From assembly GCA_945897755.1 (NCBI GenBank), contig CAMDGH010000012.1, positions 1 through 41,754 on the forward strand: a stretch of 41,754 nucleotides of DNA, given 5' to 3'. This DNA is from Chryseobacterium gleum. GTDB taxonomy: Bacteria > Bacteroidota > Bacteroidia > Flavobacteriales_D > Crocinitomicaceae. Shown here piece by piece: positions 26,504 to 35,255 of this stretch. The notes under the pieces were generated by a model that was not told the origin of the DNA, made no database searches, and saw only the letters and a program-made list of their open reading frames with translations. How positions within the stretch are numbered: position 1 is the stretch's first letter; every line of letters begins with the position of its first letter. The position numbers and the translations under genes are program-made.

Positions 26504-27704
26504 TGAGTTTATTTATAAGTTTTACCAGTGTTTGTGCTTCTTTTTCCCAGTTTAAATGTTCGCTTATCAATTGATAAGCATTTAAAACCCTTTTTTTAAC
26601 TTCAGCATTATTATTCATCATGTTTTCGATAACAGCTATAAAATCGGTAGGATTAGATGATTCAAAAATAAATCCAGCATTATTATTCATTAAAATCCGT
26701 TTCATAGGATTGCAATTACTAACCAATAGCGGCGATTTTTGAGTCATTATTTGGAATAATTTATGAGGGATTGTATTGTCGGTATGATCGTTTTTTATGT
26801 GTGGAATTACATTGACATTGACATTTTCTATATAATAATTAATCTTTTTAAATGGTTTATGTCCAAGAAAATGAATTCTTTCCGCGCAATCTAACATAAT
26901 AGCTAATTGCCTGAGAGAATTAACGTACGTTGAATTTCCATTTCCTACAATTATAAATTCAACTTTTTTATTTTGTTCTTTGAAAATAGAAATCGCTTGA
27001 ATAACCGTTTCTAGGCCTCTAACAGCACTTATCCCACCTACATAAGCAATATAAAACACTTCATTTTTAAAAATAAAATCATCAGGTTCGCTATGATTTG
27101 CAAAATCGAGCTTTTCATAATTTGAAATGACAGTGATCTTATCACTAGCAATAGCGTATTCGCGAATCAATTTTTCTTTCATTTCATCTATTACTGCAAT
27201 AATATGGTCTGATTTATGAATGTATTTTTTTTCGTATTTTTTCCATCTTTCTACATTGAAAAAGAGTTTGTCTTTCAGCGTTTTAAACAAACCTTTGCTT
27301 GAAAATTTTAATTCTTCAAGCATTTCAGGGTAATTCTCGTGAAGATCTAAAACAACTTTTAAATCCTTAGTTTTCAACCTTAAAATAGTTTTTATTAAAG
27401 GTAAGTCATGGACATGTAAAATAGAAATAGATTCTTGTTTTAGAATTTTTTTCAACTCCTTCTTAAAAGGGAAATCAGTAAAAAAAATAGCAGTTATTAT
27501 ATCATTGATTCCCTTCCGAGCGTGAGAGTAATTGTTTCCCAATCTCAAAACTGAAACACCATTAACCGTTTCATAACGCTTTTCACCTATTTTCCATCTA
27601 GTTAAAATTTGTATTGGAATACCAGCAGCAGCTATTGATTCAGCTTCTTTTCGCACACGAATATCTTGAGGATAGCTGCCGTCCAATAGCATTGTGTATT
27701 TCAT
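26496..27704 (-). CDS. Glycosyltransferase family 4-like protein
   Basis: GT-B C-terminal pattern: YVGGISAVRGLETVIQAI..., VEFIIVGNGNSTYVNSLRQLA, ERIHFLGHKP, VNVIPHIKNDHTDNTIPHKLFQIMTQKSPLLVSNC. Confidence 0.8.
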   Translation of the reverse strand: MKYTMLLDGSYPQDIRVRKEAESIAAAGIPIQILTRWKIGEKRYETVNGVSVLRLGNNYSHARKGINDIITAIFFTDFPFKKELKKILKQESISILHVHDLPLIKTILRLKTKDLKVVLDLHENYPEMLEELKFSSKGLFKTLKDKLFFNVERWKKYEKKYIHKSDHIIAVIDEMKEKLIREYAIASDKITVISNYEKLDFANHSEPDDFIFKNEVFYIAYVGGISAVRGLETVIQAISIFKEQNKKVEFIIVGNGNSTYVNSLRQLAIMLDCAERIHFLGHKPFKKINYYIENVNVNVIPHIKNDHTDNTIPHKLFQIMTQKSPLLVSNCNPMKRILMNNNAGFIFESSNPTDFIAVIENMMNNNAEVKKRVLNAYQLISEHLNWEKEAQTLVKLINKLNG

Positions 27705-27705
27705 G

Positions 27706-28785
27706 CTAAAAGATGGAATTTATGATTGAAACAATACGTTTAGTTGCTTGGCCATCCCAAAATTCAGGAATTTCACTTTTTTTGGATTTTATTTTTTTTA
27801 TTTTCTCTAAAATTTCATTTGGCTCAAATTCCATCAATACATTTGTGCCTAGTTCAACCGTAATTGGACGTTCTGTATTTTTTCGAAGCGTAATACATGG
27901 GATTTTTAAAAATGTGGTCTCTTCCTGTAGCCCCCCCGAATCGGTTATTACTGCAGATGAAATAGAAATCAGTTTTTGAAATGCAAAATAGTCTAAGGGA
28001 GAAGATATTGTCAGGTTAGAAATCAGATCCAAACGTGATTGAAGCTCAAATTTCTTGAAATTTTCCTCTGTTCTTGGATGAATGGGAAATATAATGTGAA
28101 AATGAAGAGTCAGTTTTTCTAATAAAAATAGAATTTTATGAAGTCCATCACGTGAATCAACATTAGACGGACGATGTAATGTAAGTGTGATTAAAGGTAA
28201 TGTGAAATCTGTTTCAAAGGGAAGCTTTTGGCATTGTATTTGTGTATCGAAATGAACAAGTGTGTCAATCATCGTATTACCTACAAAAAATAATTGCTCT
28301 GGTTTTTTTCCTGCATTTATTAAATTTTCATATCCGCTTTTTTCGGTTATAAAAAAATAATCCGATAATTCGTCCACTATAATTCTATTTATTTCTTCAG
28401 GCATTGCTTTGTCATTACTTCTTAATCCGCTTTCTAAATGCGCTATTTTTAGAGATAATTTATTTGCAACAATTGCCCCAGCTAATGTAGTATTTACATC
28501 TCCAACAACGATTAATAAATCAGGAGTAAGTATACTTAACGTCTCACTTAAACATGAAATTATATGCCCCATTTGTGATGCGGTGTTTCCATGAAATTGA
28601 GGTAATATTTTATCTATTGTAACATCAAATTGAGTGAAAAATGTACTTGACACAGAATCACTATAATGTTGATTACTATGAATTATGATCAACTCATGTT
28701 GAGGGTAATTTAAAAATTCTTTTCTAAACTGTGATATTTTCACAATATTTGGACGAGTACCAACGAGTAAAGCAATTTTTGCCAT
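27706..28785 (-). CDS. wecB: Non-hydrolysing UDP-N-acetylglucosamine 2-epimerase
   Basis: LLVGTRPNIVKISQF, HSNQHYSDSV, VVGDVNTTLAGAIVANKLSLKIAHLESGLRS, MPEEINRIIVDELSDYFF, ITDSGGLQEETTFLKIPCITLRKNTERP. Confidence 0.9.
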   Translation of the reverse strand: MAKIALLVGTRPNIVKISQFRKEFLNYPQHELIIIHSNQHYSDSVSSTFFTQFDVTIDKILPQFHGNTASQMGHIISCLSETLSILTPDLLIVVGDVNTTLAGAIVANKLSLKIAHLESGLRSNDKAMPEEINRIIVDELSDYFFITEKSGYENLINAGKKPEQLFFVGNTMIDTLVHFDTQIQCQKLPFETDFTLPLITLTLHRPSNVDSRDGLHKILFLLEKLTLHFHIIFPIHPRTEENFKKFELQSRLDLISNLTISSPLDYFAFQKLISISSAVITDSGGLQEETTFLKIPCITLRKNTERPITVELGTNVLMEFEPNEILEKIKKIKSKKSEIPEFWDGQATKRIVSIINSIF

Positions 28786-28816
28786 TTTAAGGGGTTTAAA
28801 AAATATTTTTTGTAAA

Positions 28817-28824
28817 ACAAATAT
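28817..28824 (-). promoter_or_regulatory. Bacteroidetes -7-like box TATATTTG upstream of the UDP-GlcNAc 2-epimerase
   Basis: Exact TAnnTTTG on the minus strand, about 31 nt upstream of the start at 28785; no clear -33 TTG. Confidence 0.4.
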
Positions 28825-29299
28825 ACAATTAATGTATCACTTGTATTACGGGTTAACTAATTACTGATTTTATTTTTTTTTTATAGTTTATGAAATTAAC
28901 ATACTGTTAATCTATTGTTTACAATATTTAATCTGTTAAATTGCTTGAAACTTTTATGACTAATATTTACGTTGCAGCAAAATTTATTCATCTCTTCAAC
29001 TACTTCGCTTACATTGTTTTTCGTGAAGATTAATTACGCAGTATTTATTTTTAAAGACGTATCTTACTTTTTTTATTTTTGGACCCTTATTTCTATGTTT
29101 TAGTTGTAGTGTGTAATTTACACTTATGTTTCTGTTAAATGTGAAGTTTCATACCTCCTTAATTCAAATTAATTTTTTAATGCAAATCTTCTAAAGTTGT
29201 TGCTCTTAATGAATTTATTTGCTATTTTTAGTATTCAAGTTTTGATTAAAAAATCAATATACAATACAACATTTTTTATCAACAATTAAAATAAGAACA

Positions 29300-29635
29300 A
29301 TGGAAGCGATTGAAATGGAAATTATTGAACATCCTATTACTGGAGATAAAATTAAAGTTGCTAAAAATGATTTACTAGAAAAAATGGAATGGGAACAAGC
29401 CAAAAAAGCATGTGAAGAAATTGGTAATGGTTGGAGGTTACCTTCAGTTGATGAATTGAAAGAAATTCACAGACTAAAAGATGATATAGGAGGTTTCAAA
29501 CTTAACCAACGCTATTGGAGTATTTTGGAAAATGGAGATTCCTCCGCTTGGTACTTCGACTTTCCATTTGGATGTGATGATAGTACTAGCGGAAAATCAA
29601 ATACCGGATTTGTGCGTGCTGTTAAGAATTTATAG
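29300..29635 (+). CDS. Small DUF1566/Lcl-like domain protein
   Basis: MEWEQAKKACEEIGNGWRLPSVDELKEI...YWSILENGDSSAWYFDF...GFVRAVKNL resembles the DUF1566 fold (WRLPS..EL, W.s, vRaV). Confidence 0.65.
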   Translation: MEAIEMEIIEHPITGDKIKVAKNDLLEKMEWEQAKKACEEIGNGWRLPSVDELKEIHRLKDDIGGFKLNQRYWSILENGDSSAWYFDFPFGCDDSTSGKSNTGFVRAVKNL

Positions 29636-29785
29636 CTACTATCCATTAACTAAAAAATAGGTGTGCTCTTTTTAGGATTACTTATTCTCTTTTTGAATTA
29701 AATTTTCAGCTAAAACTTCATTTGAAGATTTTAGAATAAATAATTTCTTAAATAAAAATGGTGTAGCTATCTATATTTTCAATTA

Positions 29786-29824
29786 ATACATTACCTAGGT
29801 ATCCGAAATACATAGGTAATGTAT
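29786..29824. repeat. Long inverted repeat/hairpin (17-bp arms, one mismatch, 5-nt loop)
   Basis: ATACATTACCTAGGTAT-CCGAA-ATACATAGGTAATGTAT. Confidence 0.75.
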
Positions 29825-29906
29825 GTCTATTTTTCAACACTTTCTGTGTTGGTGAAATCAACTCCGAATATATTTCTAAGTTCTGAATGACTTCTAATAA
29901 TTCCCT

Positions 29907-30041
29907 ACATAACTACCACACTAAAATAAGTTTAAAACACTTTTTCTAAGTCCAGAAACCATTTTCCGCTACCAGACAGATATCGATTTGGGATAGCTAT
30001 CCCTAAAGAACAGGTAGATTGGACTTGTTTTGTAGTTATGT
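29907..30041. repeat. 135-bp segment bounded by 10-bp inverted repeats, with an internal palindrome (possible miniature/decayed mobile element)
   Basis: ACATAACTAC (29907-29916) and GTAGTTATGT (30032-30041); perfect palindrome GGGATAGCTATCCC at 29990-30003. Confidence 0.35.
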
Positions 30042-30161
30042 TTGGTATTACTACTAAATAGAGTTATTTCAATGTTTGGGTTAAACATAAACTTGATTAA
30101 AAATAAAGAAAAGGTACTGCAACTCATAGAATATGGGAAAATAGCAGCTTAAAAATTTAAC

Positions 30162-30178
30162 GAAGTATTGAATACTTC
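30162..30178. repeat. Short palindrome GAAGTATT-G-AATACTTC
   Basis: Perfect 8-bp arms around one central base. Confidence 0.5.
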
Positions 30179-30537
30179 AGTTGCTTTAAATTTCGGTCAT
30201 ACTTTTTTTGTTCCCCGTTACTCTATTTTTTATTCCTAGTATTTAGTTTAAATTATACTCCTATTAAATGAGAAGCTTTACTCTTTCCACACCTAGATTC
30301 AGTATAATTTTTTTAAATAACATTTAAATGTCAAATATTTTCAATCTGTTATATTGTTGTATTTAATTGTAATTCAAATGTATATTCAATTTTAATTAGA
30401 TATAAACGAATAACAATCGAAAGCAAATGGTTAAAATTCGAATGTTTTTTGAAACTCACTACAACTTTGCACTGTCGATTAAAACAACTAAACAAACGAC
30501 GTTAAATCAATTTATTCATTTATTAAAAAAAACACCT

Positions 30538-30903
30538 ATGAACAGCTTAAAAAACAAAGTGAATTTAATCGGAAGATTGGGAGCTAAACCAGAAAAAAAA
30601 GAGGGCGAAGGGTATACGCTAGTAAGAGTTACATTGGCAACAAACGAAAATTTTAAGGATAAATCAGGGGAGTGGAAAACAACTACGATTTGGAATCAGC
30701 TAGTTGCTTGGGGTAAAACAGCTGATCGTATGTGTGAAGTTTTAGATAAAGGTGTTGAAGTCGCTATTGAAGGGCGTTTAGTTCAAAAGACCTTTGAAAC
30801 TAAAGATGGTGTTAAACGAACCTCTGTTGAAGTCGAGGTTAGTGATTTTTTATTAATACCATCAAAGAAAAGTAGTAATCAAGAAGTGCTAACTCAATCA
30901 TAA
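30538..30903 (+). CDS. Single-stranded DNA-binding protein (paralog 1), no acidic C-terminal tip
   Basis: NKVNLIGRLGAKPEKK...WNQLVAWGKTADRMCEVLDKGVEVAIEGRLVQKTFETKDGVKRTSVEVEVSDFLLI. Likely start at ATG 30538 (MNSLKN) rather than 30427. C-terminus ends SSNQEVLTQS. Confidence 0.85.
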   Translation: MNSLKNKVNLIGRLGAKPEKKEGEGYTLVRVTLATNENFKDKSGEWKTTTIWNQLVAWGKTADRMCEVLDKGVEVAIEGRLVQKTFETKDGVKRTSVEVEVSDFLLIPSKKSSNQEVLTQS

Positions 30904-30944
30904 TATTAAACTTATATAATAGTTATACTTTAATCTAAAGCATT

Positions 30945-31259
30945 ATGAATCACGTAAATTTAATTGGAACAATCTGTTCTGAACCAACGGTACACTTTTT
31001 AGCTAATGGAAGAAAAATAGCTCAGTTCTCGATGTCAACTCAAGAGCAGTATTTAGATGCTGAGGGGAATACTAAAGTTCAGCGTCAATGGCATCGAGTT
31101 AATGCTTGGGGGAATTGGGTAAAAGTACTAGAGGAGTTTGGTTCGAAAGGATTAAAACTAGCCATAGAAGGACGTTTGGTTTCTCGCTTTTATAAAAGTA
31201 TCGAGGGTAAGCGAAAGTTTGTTACTGAAGTTGAGGTAAACGATCTTATTATATTATAA
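30945..31259 (+). CDS. Single-stranded DNA-binding protein (paralog 2), OB-fold only
   Basis: MNHVNLIGTICSEPTVHFLANGRKIAQFSMST...VNAWGNWVKVLEEFGSKGLKLAIEGRLVSRFY...EVEVNDLIIL-stop. Confidence 0.85.
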   Translation: MNHVNLIGTICSEPTVHFLANGRKIAQFSMSTQEQYLDAEGNTKVQRQWHRVNAWGNWVKVLEEFGSKGLKLAIEGRLVSRFYKSIEGKRKFVTEVEVNDLIIL

Positions 31260-31312
31260 TTCAAGGCCTAATTCAACAATCTTATTTTTTTATTATCGAA
31301 TCAATTGTCTCC

Positions 31313-31675
31313 ATGCTAAATATGGAGACAATTTTAAAATCAAACGCTATGTATACATTTATAAAAAACACACTTGTTAATCAAGTCACTTTAGTTGGAA
31401 ATATGGGCGATTGTCCTAGGATATTTACAAATGATAATGGGTCCAAAATTGCACGATTTAGTTTGGCAACTGACGTAAAGTGTAAAGAGGGTAAAAAAAC
31501 AGAGTGGTATCCTGTATTTGCTTGGGGAAATATTGCTCATTTCTTGGAGAAATTTGGGGATAAAGGCAAAAAGATTATAATTACCGGTAAATTGGTTACC
31601 CGAACTTTTATGAATAAAGAGGGTATGCAGCAGAAAGTTACTGAAATTGAATTGAGGAACGTGATAGGTTTGTGA
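31313..31675 (+). CDS. Single-stranded DNA-binding protein (paralog 3), OB-fold only
   Basis: NQVTLVGNMGDCPRIFTNDNGSKIARFSLATD...FAWGNIAHFLEKFGDKGKKIIITGKLVTRTF...EIELRNVIGL-stop. Start may be an internal Met (31325 or 31349). Confidence 0.8.
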   Translation: MLNMETILKSNAMYTFIKNTLVNQVTLVGNMGDCPRIFTNDNGSKIARFSLATDVKCKEGKKTEWYPVFAWGNIAHFLEKFGDKGKKIIITGKLVTRTFMNKEGMQQKVTEIELRNVIGL

Positions 31676-31688
31676 TGCAAATGCTATA

Positions 31689-32168
31689 TTAAGCTATATC
31701 AGCATCTTTATTTTCATTGAGTTTTTTAACGATTTTTTTTGTTTCGATTAGATGCTTATTTGTATCAATCATATTGTTAATGACATGTTCAATGGTGCCT
31801 TTTCTATTCACGATGTAAGTAACTCGTCCAGGAATGAGCCCGAAAAGTGAATTTGGGACTTTAAATAAGTTTCGCGCAGTTTTGTTTGTATCTGATAATA
31901 ATTGAAAGTTAAGCTGATGTTTCAATGCGAATTTTTCGTGAGACTTAATGCTGTCACTACTGATTCCGATAACTTCACAGCCGAGTGTTTGCAATTCATC
32001 AAAATTATCTCTAAAAAGGCACGCTTCAGCAGTGCAACCTGAAGTGTTGTCTTTTGGATAAAAATAAATCACAAGGATTTTCTTTTTTAGGAAGTCTATA
32101 CTATTGAATAACTCGCTATTTTGGTTAGGAAGAGAGAATTGTGGACAAGGTTCACCGATTTGTAACAT
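31689..32168 (-). CDS. bcp: Thioredoxin-dependent thiol peroxidase (Bcp/PrxQ peroxiredoxin)
   Basis: VIYFYPKDNTSGCTAEACLFRDNFDELQTLGCEVIGIS. Confidence 0.9.
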   Translation of the reverse strand: MLQIGEPCPQFSLPNQNSELFNSIDFLKKKILVIYFYPKDNTSGCTAEACLFRDNFDELQTLGCEVIGISSDSIKSHEKFALKHQLNFQLLSDTNKTARNLFKVPNSLFGLIPGRVTYIVNRKGTIEHVINNMIDTNKHLIETKKIVKKLNENKDADIA

Positions 32169-32171
32169 GGT

Positions 32172-33479
32172 TTAAATTGCGTTAAGACAAGATTTGAAAA
32201 TGGAAATGGTTCTTTTGGTTGCTTCAGCATGAACAACAATTGGCTTGGGGTAGGATAGCGTATTGTATTCAGGTACCCATTTTAATACGTAGTTTAATTC
32301 TTTATCAAATTTCAGGAGTTGTAATGAAGGATTAAATATTCGAAAATAGGGGGATGCATCGCAACCACTTCCTGCTGCCCATTGCCAGCCACCAGCGTTA
32401 CTTGCTAGCTCGAAGTCAAGTAATTTTTCAGCAAAGTAAACAGCACCCCAACGCCAATCTATCAATAGATGTTTAGTCAAGAAACTAGCAACTATCATTC
32501 TTACACGATTATGCATGTGTCCTGTCTGGTTTAATTCCCGCATGCCTGCATCAACTAAAGGATATCCTGTTTTCCCTTCACACCATAATGCAAATAGGAT
32601 TTCGTTATTATCCCAGGTAATACGGTCGTAAAGAGGTTTAAATGAATTAGATGCGCTGTGGGGAAAATGAAAAAGAATCATTTGATAAAATTCTCTCCAA
32701 ATTAGTTCATTTAGGAATGTTTCGTTGAGCTCTTTTGCTTTTTTAGCTATTGATCTGATACTAATTGTTCCAAAACGTAAATGTACCCCGAGTCTGCTCG
32801 TTCCATTGCGCGCTGGATAATCTCTGTCTTCAGTATAATTTGAAATGATTTCAGTTGCACATGTTTCACTTGGAAAAGTATGTGTTTGTAATCCATTAAA
32901 TCCGATAGTAGAAAGGGGGATAAGTGCTTGATTTTCAGTAAATCGATGTGTTTTATCAAGGTGTAACTCGCTTGGGTAAGATGTTAAATCTTTTTCGCTT
33001 AGATTTAATTTCCATTTTTTGGAATAAGGAGTGAAGATGGTGTAGGGTTTTCCATCGTCTTTTTGGATCTCTGATTTTTCAAATATAACATGGTCCTTTG
33101 AACCAATAAAAGAAATATTTTTTTGTGCCAACGAAGTAAATAATGTCTTATCTCTTTCTATTGCATTTGGTTCGTAGTCTCGGTTTGTAAATACATGACT
33201 AATGTTGAGTGATTCGCAAATTTTAGGTATTAAATCGCAGGGATCACCGTAATATACAAGTAAGTCAGATTGAACGGCTTGGTATTGTTTTTTTAAATCT
33301 TCAAGTTTGTGATGAATAAAAATAATTCGTTGATCATTTTCATTTAATTTATTTAAAATTTGGGAATCAAAAATAAATACTGGAACAACATTTCCAACTT
33401 CACTTAGCGCTTTGAAAAGTCCAGCATTATCTTCAATGCGTAGGTCTCTCCGATGCCAAAATAGCGCTTTATTTTCCAT
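32172..33479 (-). CDS. Cryptochrome/deoxyribodipyrimidine photolyase family protein
   Basis: LFWHRRDLRIEDNAGL; C-terminal FAD-binding region LIWREFYQMILFHFP, GKTGYPLVDAGMRELNQTGHMHNRVRMIVASFLTKHLLIDWRWGAVYFAEKLLDFELASNAGGWQWAAGSGCDASPYFRIFNP. Likely start MENKALF at 33479. Confidence 0.93.
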   Translation of the reverse strand: MENKALFWHRRDLRIEDNAGLFKALSEVGNVVPVFIFDSQILNKLNENDQRIIFIHHKLEDLKKQYQAVQSDLLVYYGDPCDLIPKICESLNISHVFTNRDYEPNAIERDKTLFTSLAQKNISFIGSKDHVIFEKSEIQKDDGKPYTIFTPYSKKWKLNLSEKDLTSYPSELHLDKTHRFTENQALIPLSTIGFNGLQTHTFPSETCATEIISNYTEDRDYPARNGTSRLGVHLRFGTISIRSIAKKAKELNETFLNELIWREFYQMILFHFPHSASNSFKPLYDRITWDNNEILFALWCEGKTGYPLVDAGMRELNQTGHMHNRVRMIVASFLTKHLLIDWRWGAVYFAEKLLDFELASNAGGWQWAAGSGCDASPYFRIFNPSLQLLKFDKELNYVLKWVPEYNTLSYPKPIVVHAEATKRTISIFKSCLNAI

Positions 33480-33873
33480 TGTAATATACACTATTTCGTT
33501 CCGTCTCCCATAATCGAATTTCTAAGCCGAAATTGTCATCTAATCGGGTTTTAATTTTGTTCCAAATTACATAAGCAATGTTTTCTGCTGTAGGAATTAG
33601 ATGTTCAAATTCAGGGCAGTCTAAATTTAAATTTCGATGATCAAATGCTTCGAGTACTTCAGAATGTATTATTTCGGAAACGATTTTTAAGTCAATAACA
33701 TAGCCTGTATTTGGATCAATTTGACCTTCTATCCAAACCTCAAGAACGTAGTTGTGACCATGAAAGTTTTTGTTATTGCATTTACCAAAGATGCTGTCAT
33801 TTTTTTCATCGGTAAAAGTAGGATTGTATAAACGATGAGCGGCATTAAATGTTTCTCTTCTACAGACTTTCAT
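33469..33873 (-). CDS. 6-pyruvoyl-tetrahydropterin synthase / 6-carboxytetrahydropterin synthase family
   Basis: FNAAHRLYNP, GKCNNKNFHGHNYVLEVW, GYVIDLKIVSEII, FDHRNLNLD, PTAENIAYVIW. Confidence 0.88.
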   Translation of the reverse strand: MKVCRRETFNAAHRLYNPTFTDEKNDSIFGKCNNKNFHGHNYVLEVWIEGQIDPNTGYVIDLKIVSEIIHSEVLEAFDHRNLNLDCPEFEHLIPTAENIAYVIWNKIKTRLDDNFGLEIRLWETERNSVYYNGK

Positions 33874-34408
33874 GGGGTAGTGATTGTTTGATTTGGGATG
33901 ATATTTGATTAGTATAATCTAAAGCTAATTTTTTAAACCAGTAGGTAAATTGATCAGGGTATTGATTCATTTCAAAGATTAAATCATCCATGCAAATCCA
34001 TCTAAGTTCTGAAATTTCTTCTGTGTTTGGAACTGGAGTATGGTTGTATTTTCCAACAAATACGTGGTCTAATTCGTTTTCTGTCAGTTGGTTTTCTAAT
34101 TCTGTTTTGTAAATGAAGTTAAATCTGTATTCTAAGGGAGTATTGAAATTACATTCTTCTTTCAATCTTCTATCAGCTGCATCTTCCGTTATTTCTCCGG
34201 GAAGAGGATGAGAACAACATGTATTTGACCACAAGCCAGCAGAATGGTATTTACCGTAAGCCCTTTTTTGAATTAGCATTTCTTCTTTTTCATTCCATAT
34301 AACTATAGAAAAGGCGCGGTGTAAGAGACCCTTTTTGTGAGCTTCTAATTTAGGCATAGTGCCAATTTCTTTGTCATTTTCGTCGACTAAGATTACGTTG
34401 TTTTCCAT
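33860..34408 (-). CDS. idi: Isopentenyl-diphosphate delta-isomerase (type I)
   Basis: VILVDENDKEIGTMPKLEAHKKGLLHRAFSIVIWN, SAGLWSNTCCSHPLPGE, ELDHVFVGKYN. Start MENN at 34408, TAATG overlap with crtB. Confidence 0.92.
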   Translation of the reverse strand: MENNVILVDENDKEIGTMPKLEAHKKGLLHRAFSIVIWNEKEEMLIQKRAYGKYHSAGLWSNTCCSHPLPGEITEDAADRRLKEECNFNTPLEYRFNFIYKTELENQLTENELDHVFVGKYNHTPVPNTEEISELRWICMDDLIFEMNQYPDQFTYWFKKLALDYTNQISSQIKQSLPHESL

Positions 34409-35244
34409 TAAATTAAATTCAAATTGTGTTTTAAAAAGGAATAACAAAAAAGACTAAATTTCCGCTTGTTAGTTATTCTGATTCTTGAGCTTAGTATGAT
34501 TTCAGGTTGTGTGTCTTTTATTTTTTCAAAAAGTTTAGAATAATATATGTAAGCCATATAAACACCAAAACGAGCTGATTTAGGGAGTTTTAAAATGCCT
34601 TCATACCCTGTTTTAAAATCTTGTTCAATGTCCTGTTCAATCTCTTTTTTCACACTTGCATTGAATGTGTTTAAATCTACTCCAGGAAAATAGGTTCTTC
34701 CCAATTCTTTGAAATCTGCTTTGAGATCGCGTAAAAAATTGATTTTTTGAAAAGCAGATCCTAGCTTCATCGCTTCAAAAGTAAGTTTGTCGTATGATTC
34801 TTTATCTCCCTTTACAAATACTTTTAAACACATTAAACCGACCACTTCAGCGGAACCTAAAATATATTCTTCATACCTTTTCTGATCGTACTTTTGCTTG
34901 TTTAAATCCATTTCCATACTTGCTAGGAATTTCTCGATTAAGCTTATGGGTATTTCATAAGTGTTAACTACCCATTGAAAGCTATTTAAAATTGGATTTA
35001 ATGAAATGCCATGATCAATAGCTTGATAAGTTTGATTTTTAAAATCGTTTAAAAGTGAGGCTTTATCAAAACTGTGAAATGAATCTACTATTTCATCAGC
35101 AAATCTAACGAATCCGTATATCGCATAAATTGGTTTTCGGATTGATTTATCTAAGAATCGAATTCCTAATGAAAAAGAAGTACTATAGCGCTTGGTAGTA
35201 AGTATGCTTATGTCATGCGATAAAGTATCAAAAATAACTTTCAT
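34408..35244 (-). CDS. crtB: Phytoene/squalene synthase family protein
   Basis: YAIYGFVRFADEIVD, YILGSAEVVGLMCLKVF, GSAFQKINFLRDLKADFKELGRTYFP. Confidence 0.9.
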   Translation of the reverse strand: MKVIFDTLSHDISILTTKRYSTSFSLGIRFLDKSIRKPIYAIYGFVRFADEIVDSFHSFDKASLLNDFKNQTYQAIDHGISLNPILNSFQWVVNTYEIPISLIEKFLASMEMDLNKQKYDQKRYEEYILGSAEVVGLMCLKVFVKGDKESYDKLTFEAMKLGSAFQKINFLRDLKADFKELGRTYFPGVDLNTFNASVKKEIEQDIEQDFKTGYEGILKLPKSARFGVYMAYIYYSKLFEKIKDTQPEIILSSRIRITNKRKFSLFCYSFLKHNLNLI

Positions 35245-35255
35245 AGTTTGAGTTA

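Noticed and set aside
30072-30230. Possible pseudogene: MFGLNINLIKNKEKVLQLIEYGKIAA-stop-KFNEVLNTSVALNFGHTFFVPRY, with a passing likeness to the AroB LNFGHT motif
   Set aside because: Very short, interrupted by a stop, and the rest does not match 3-dehydroquinate synthase; probably chance.
29636-30426. CRISPR array or tRNA in the gene-poor region
   Set aside because: No regularly spaced direct repeats and no tRNA cloverleaf seen; only isolated palindromes.
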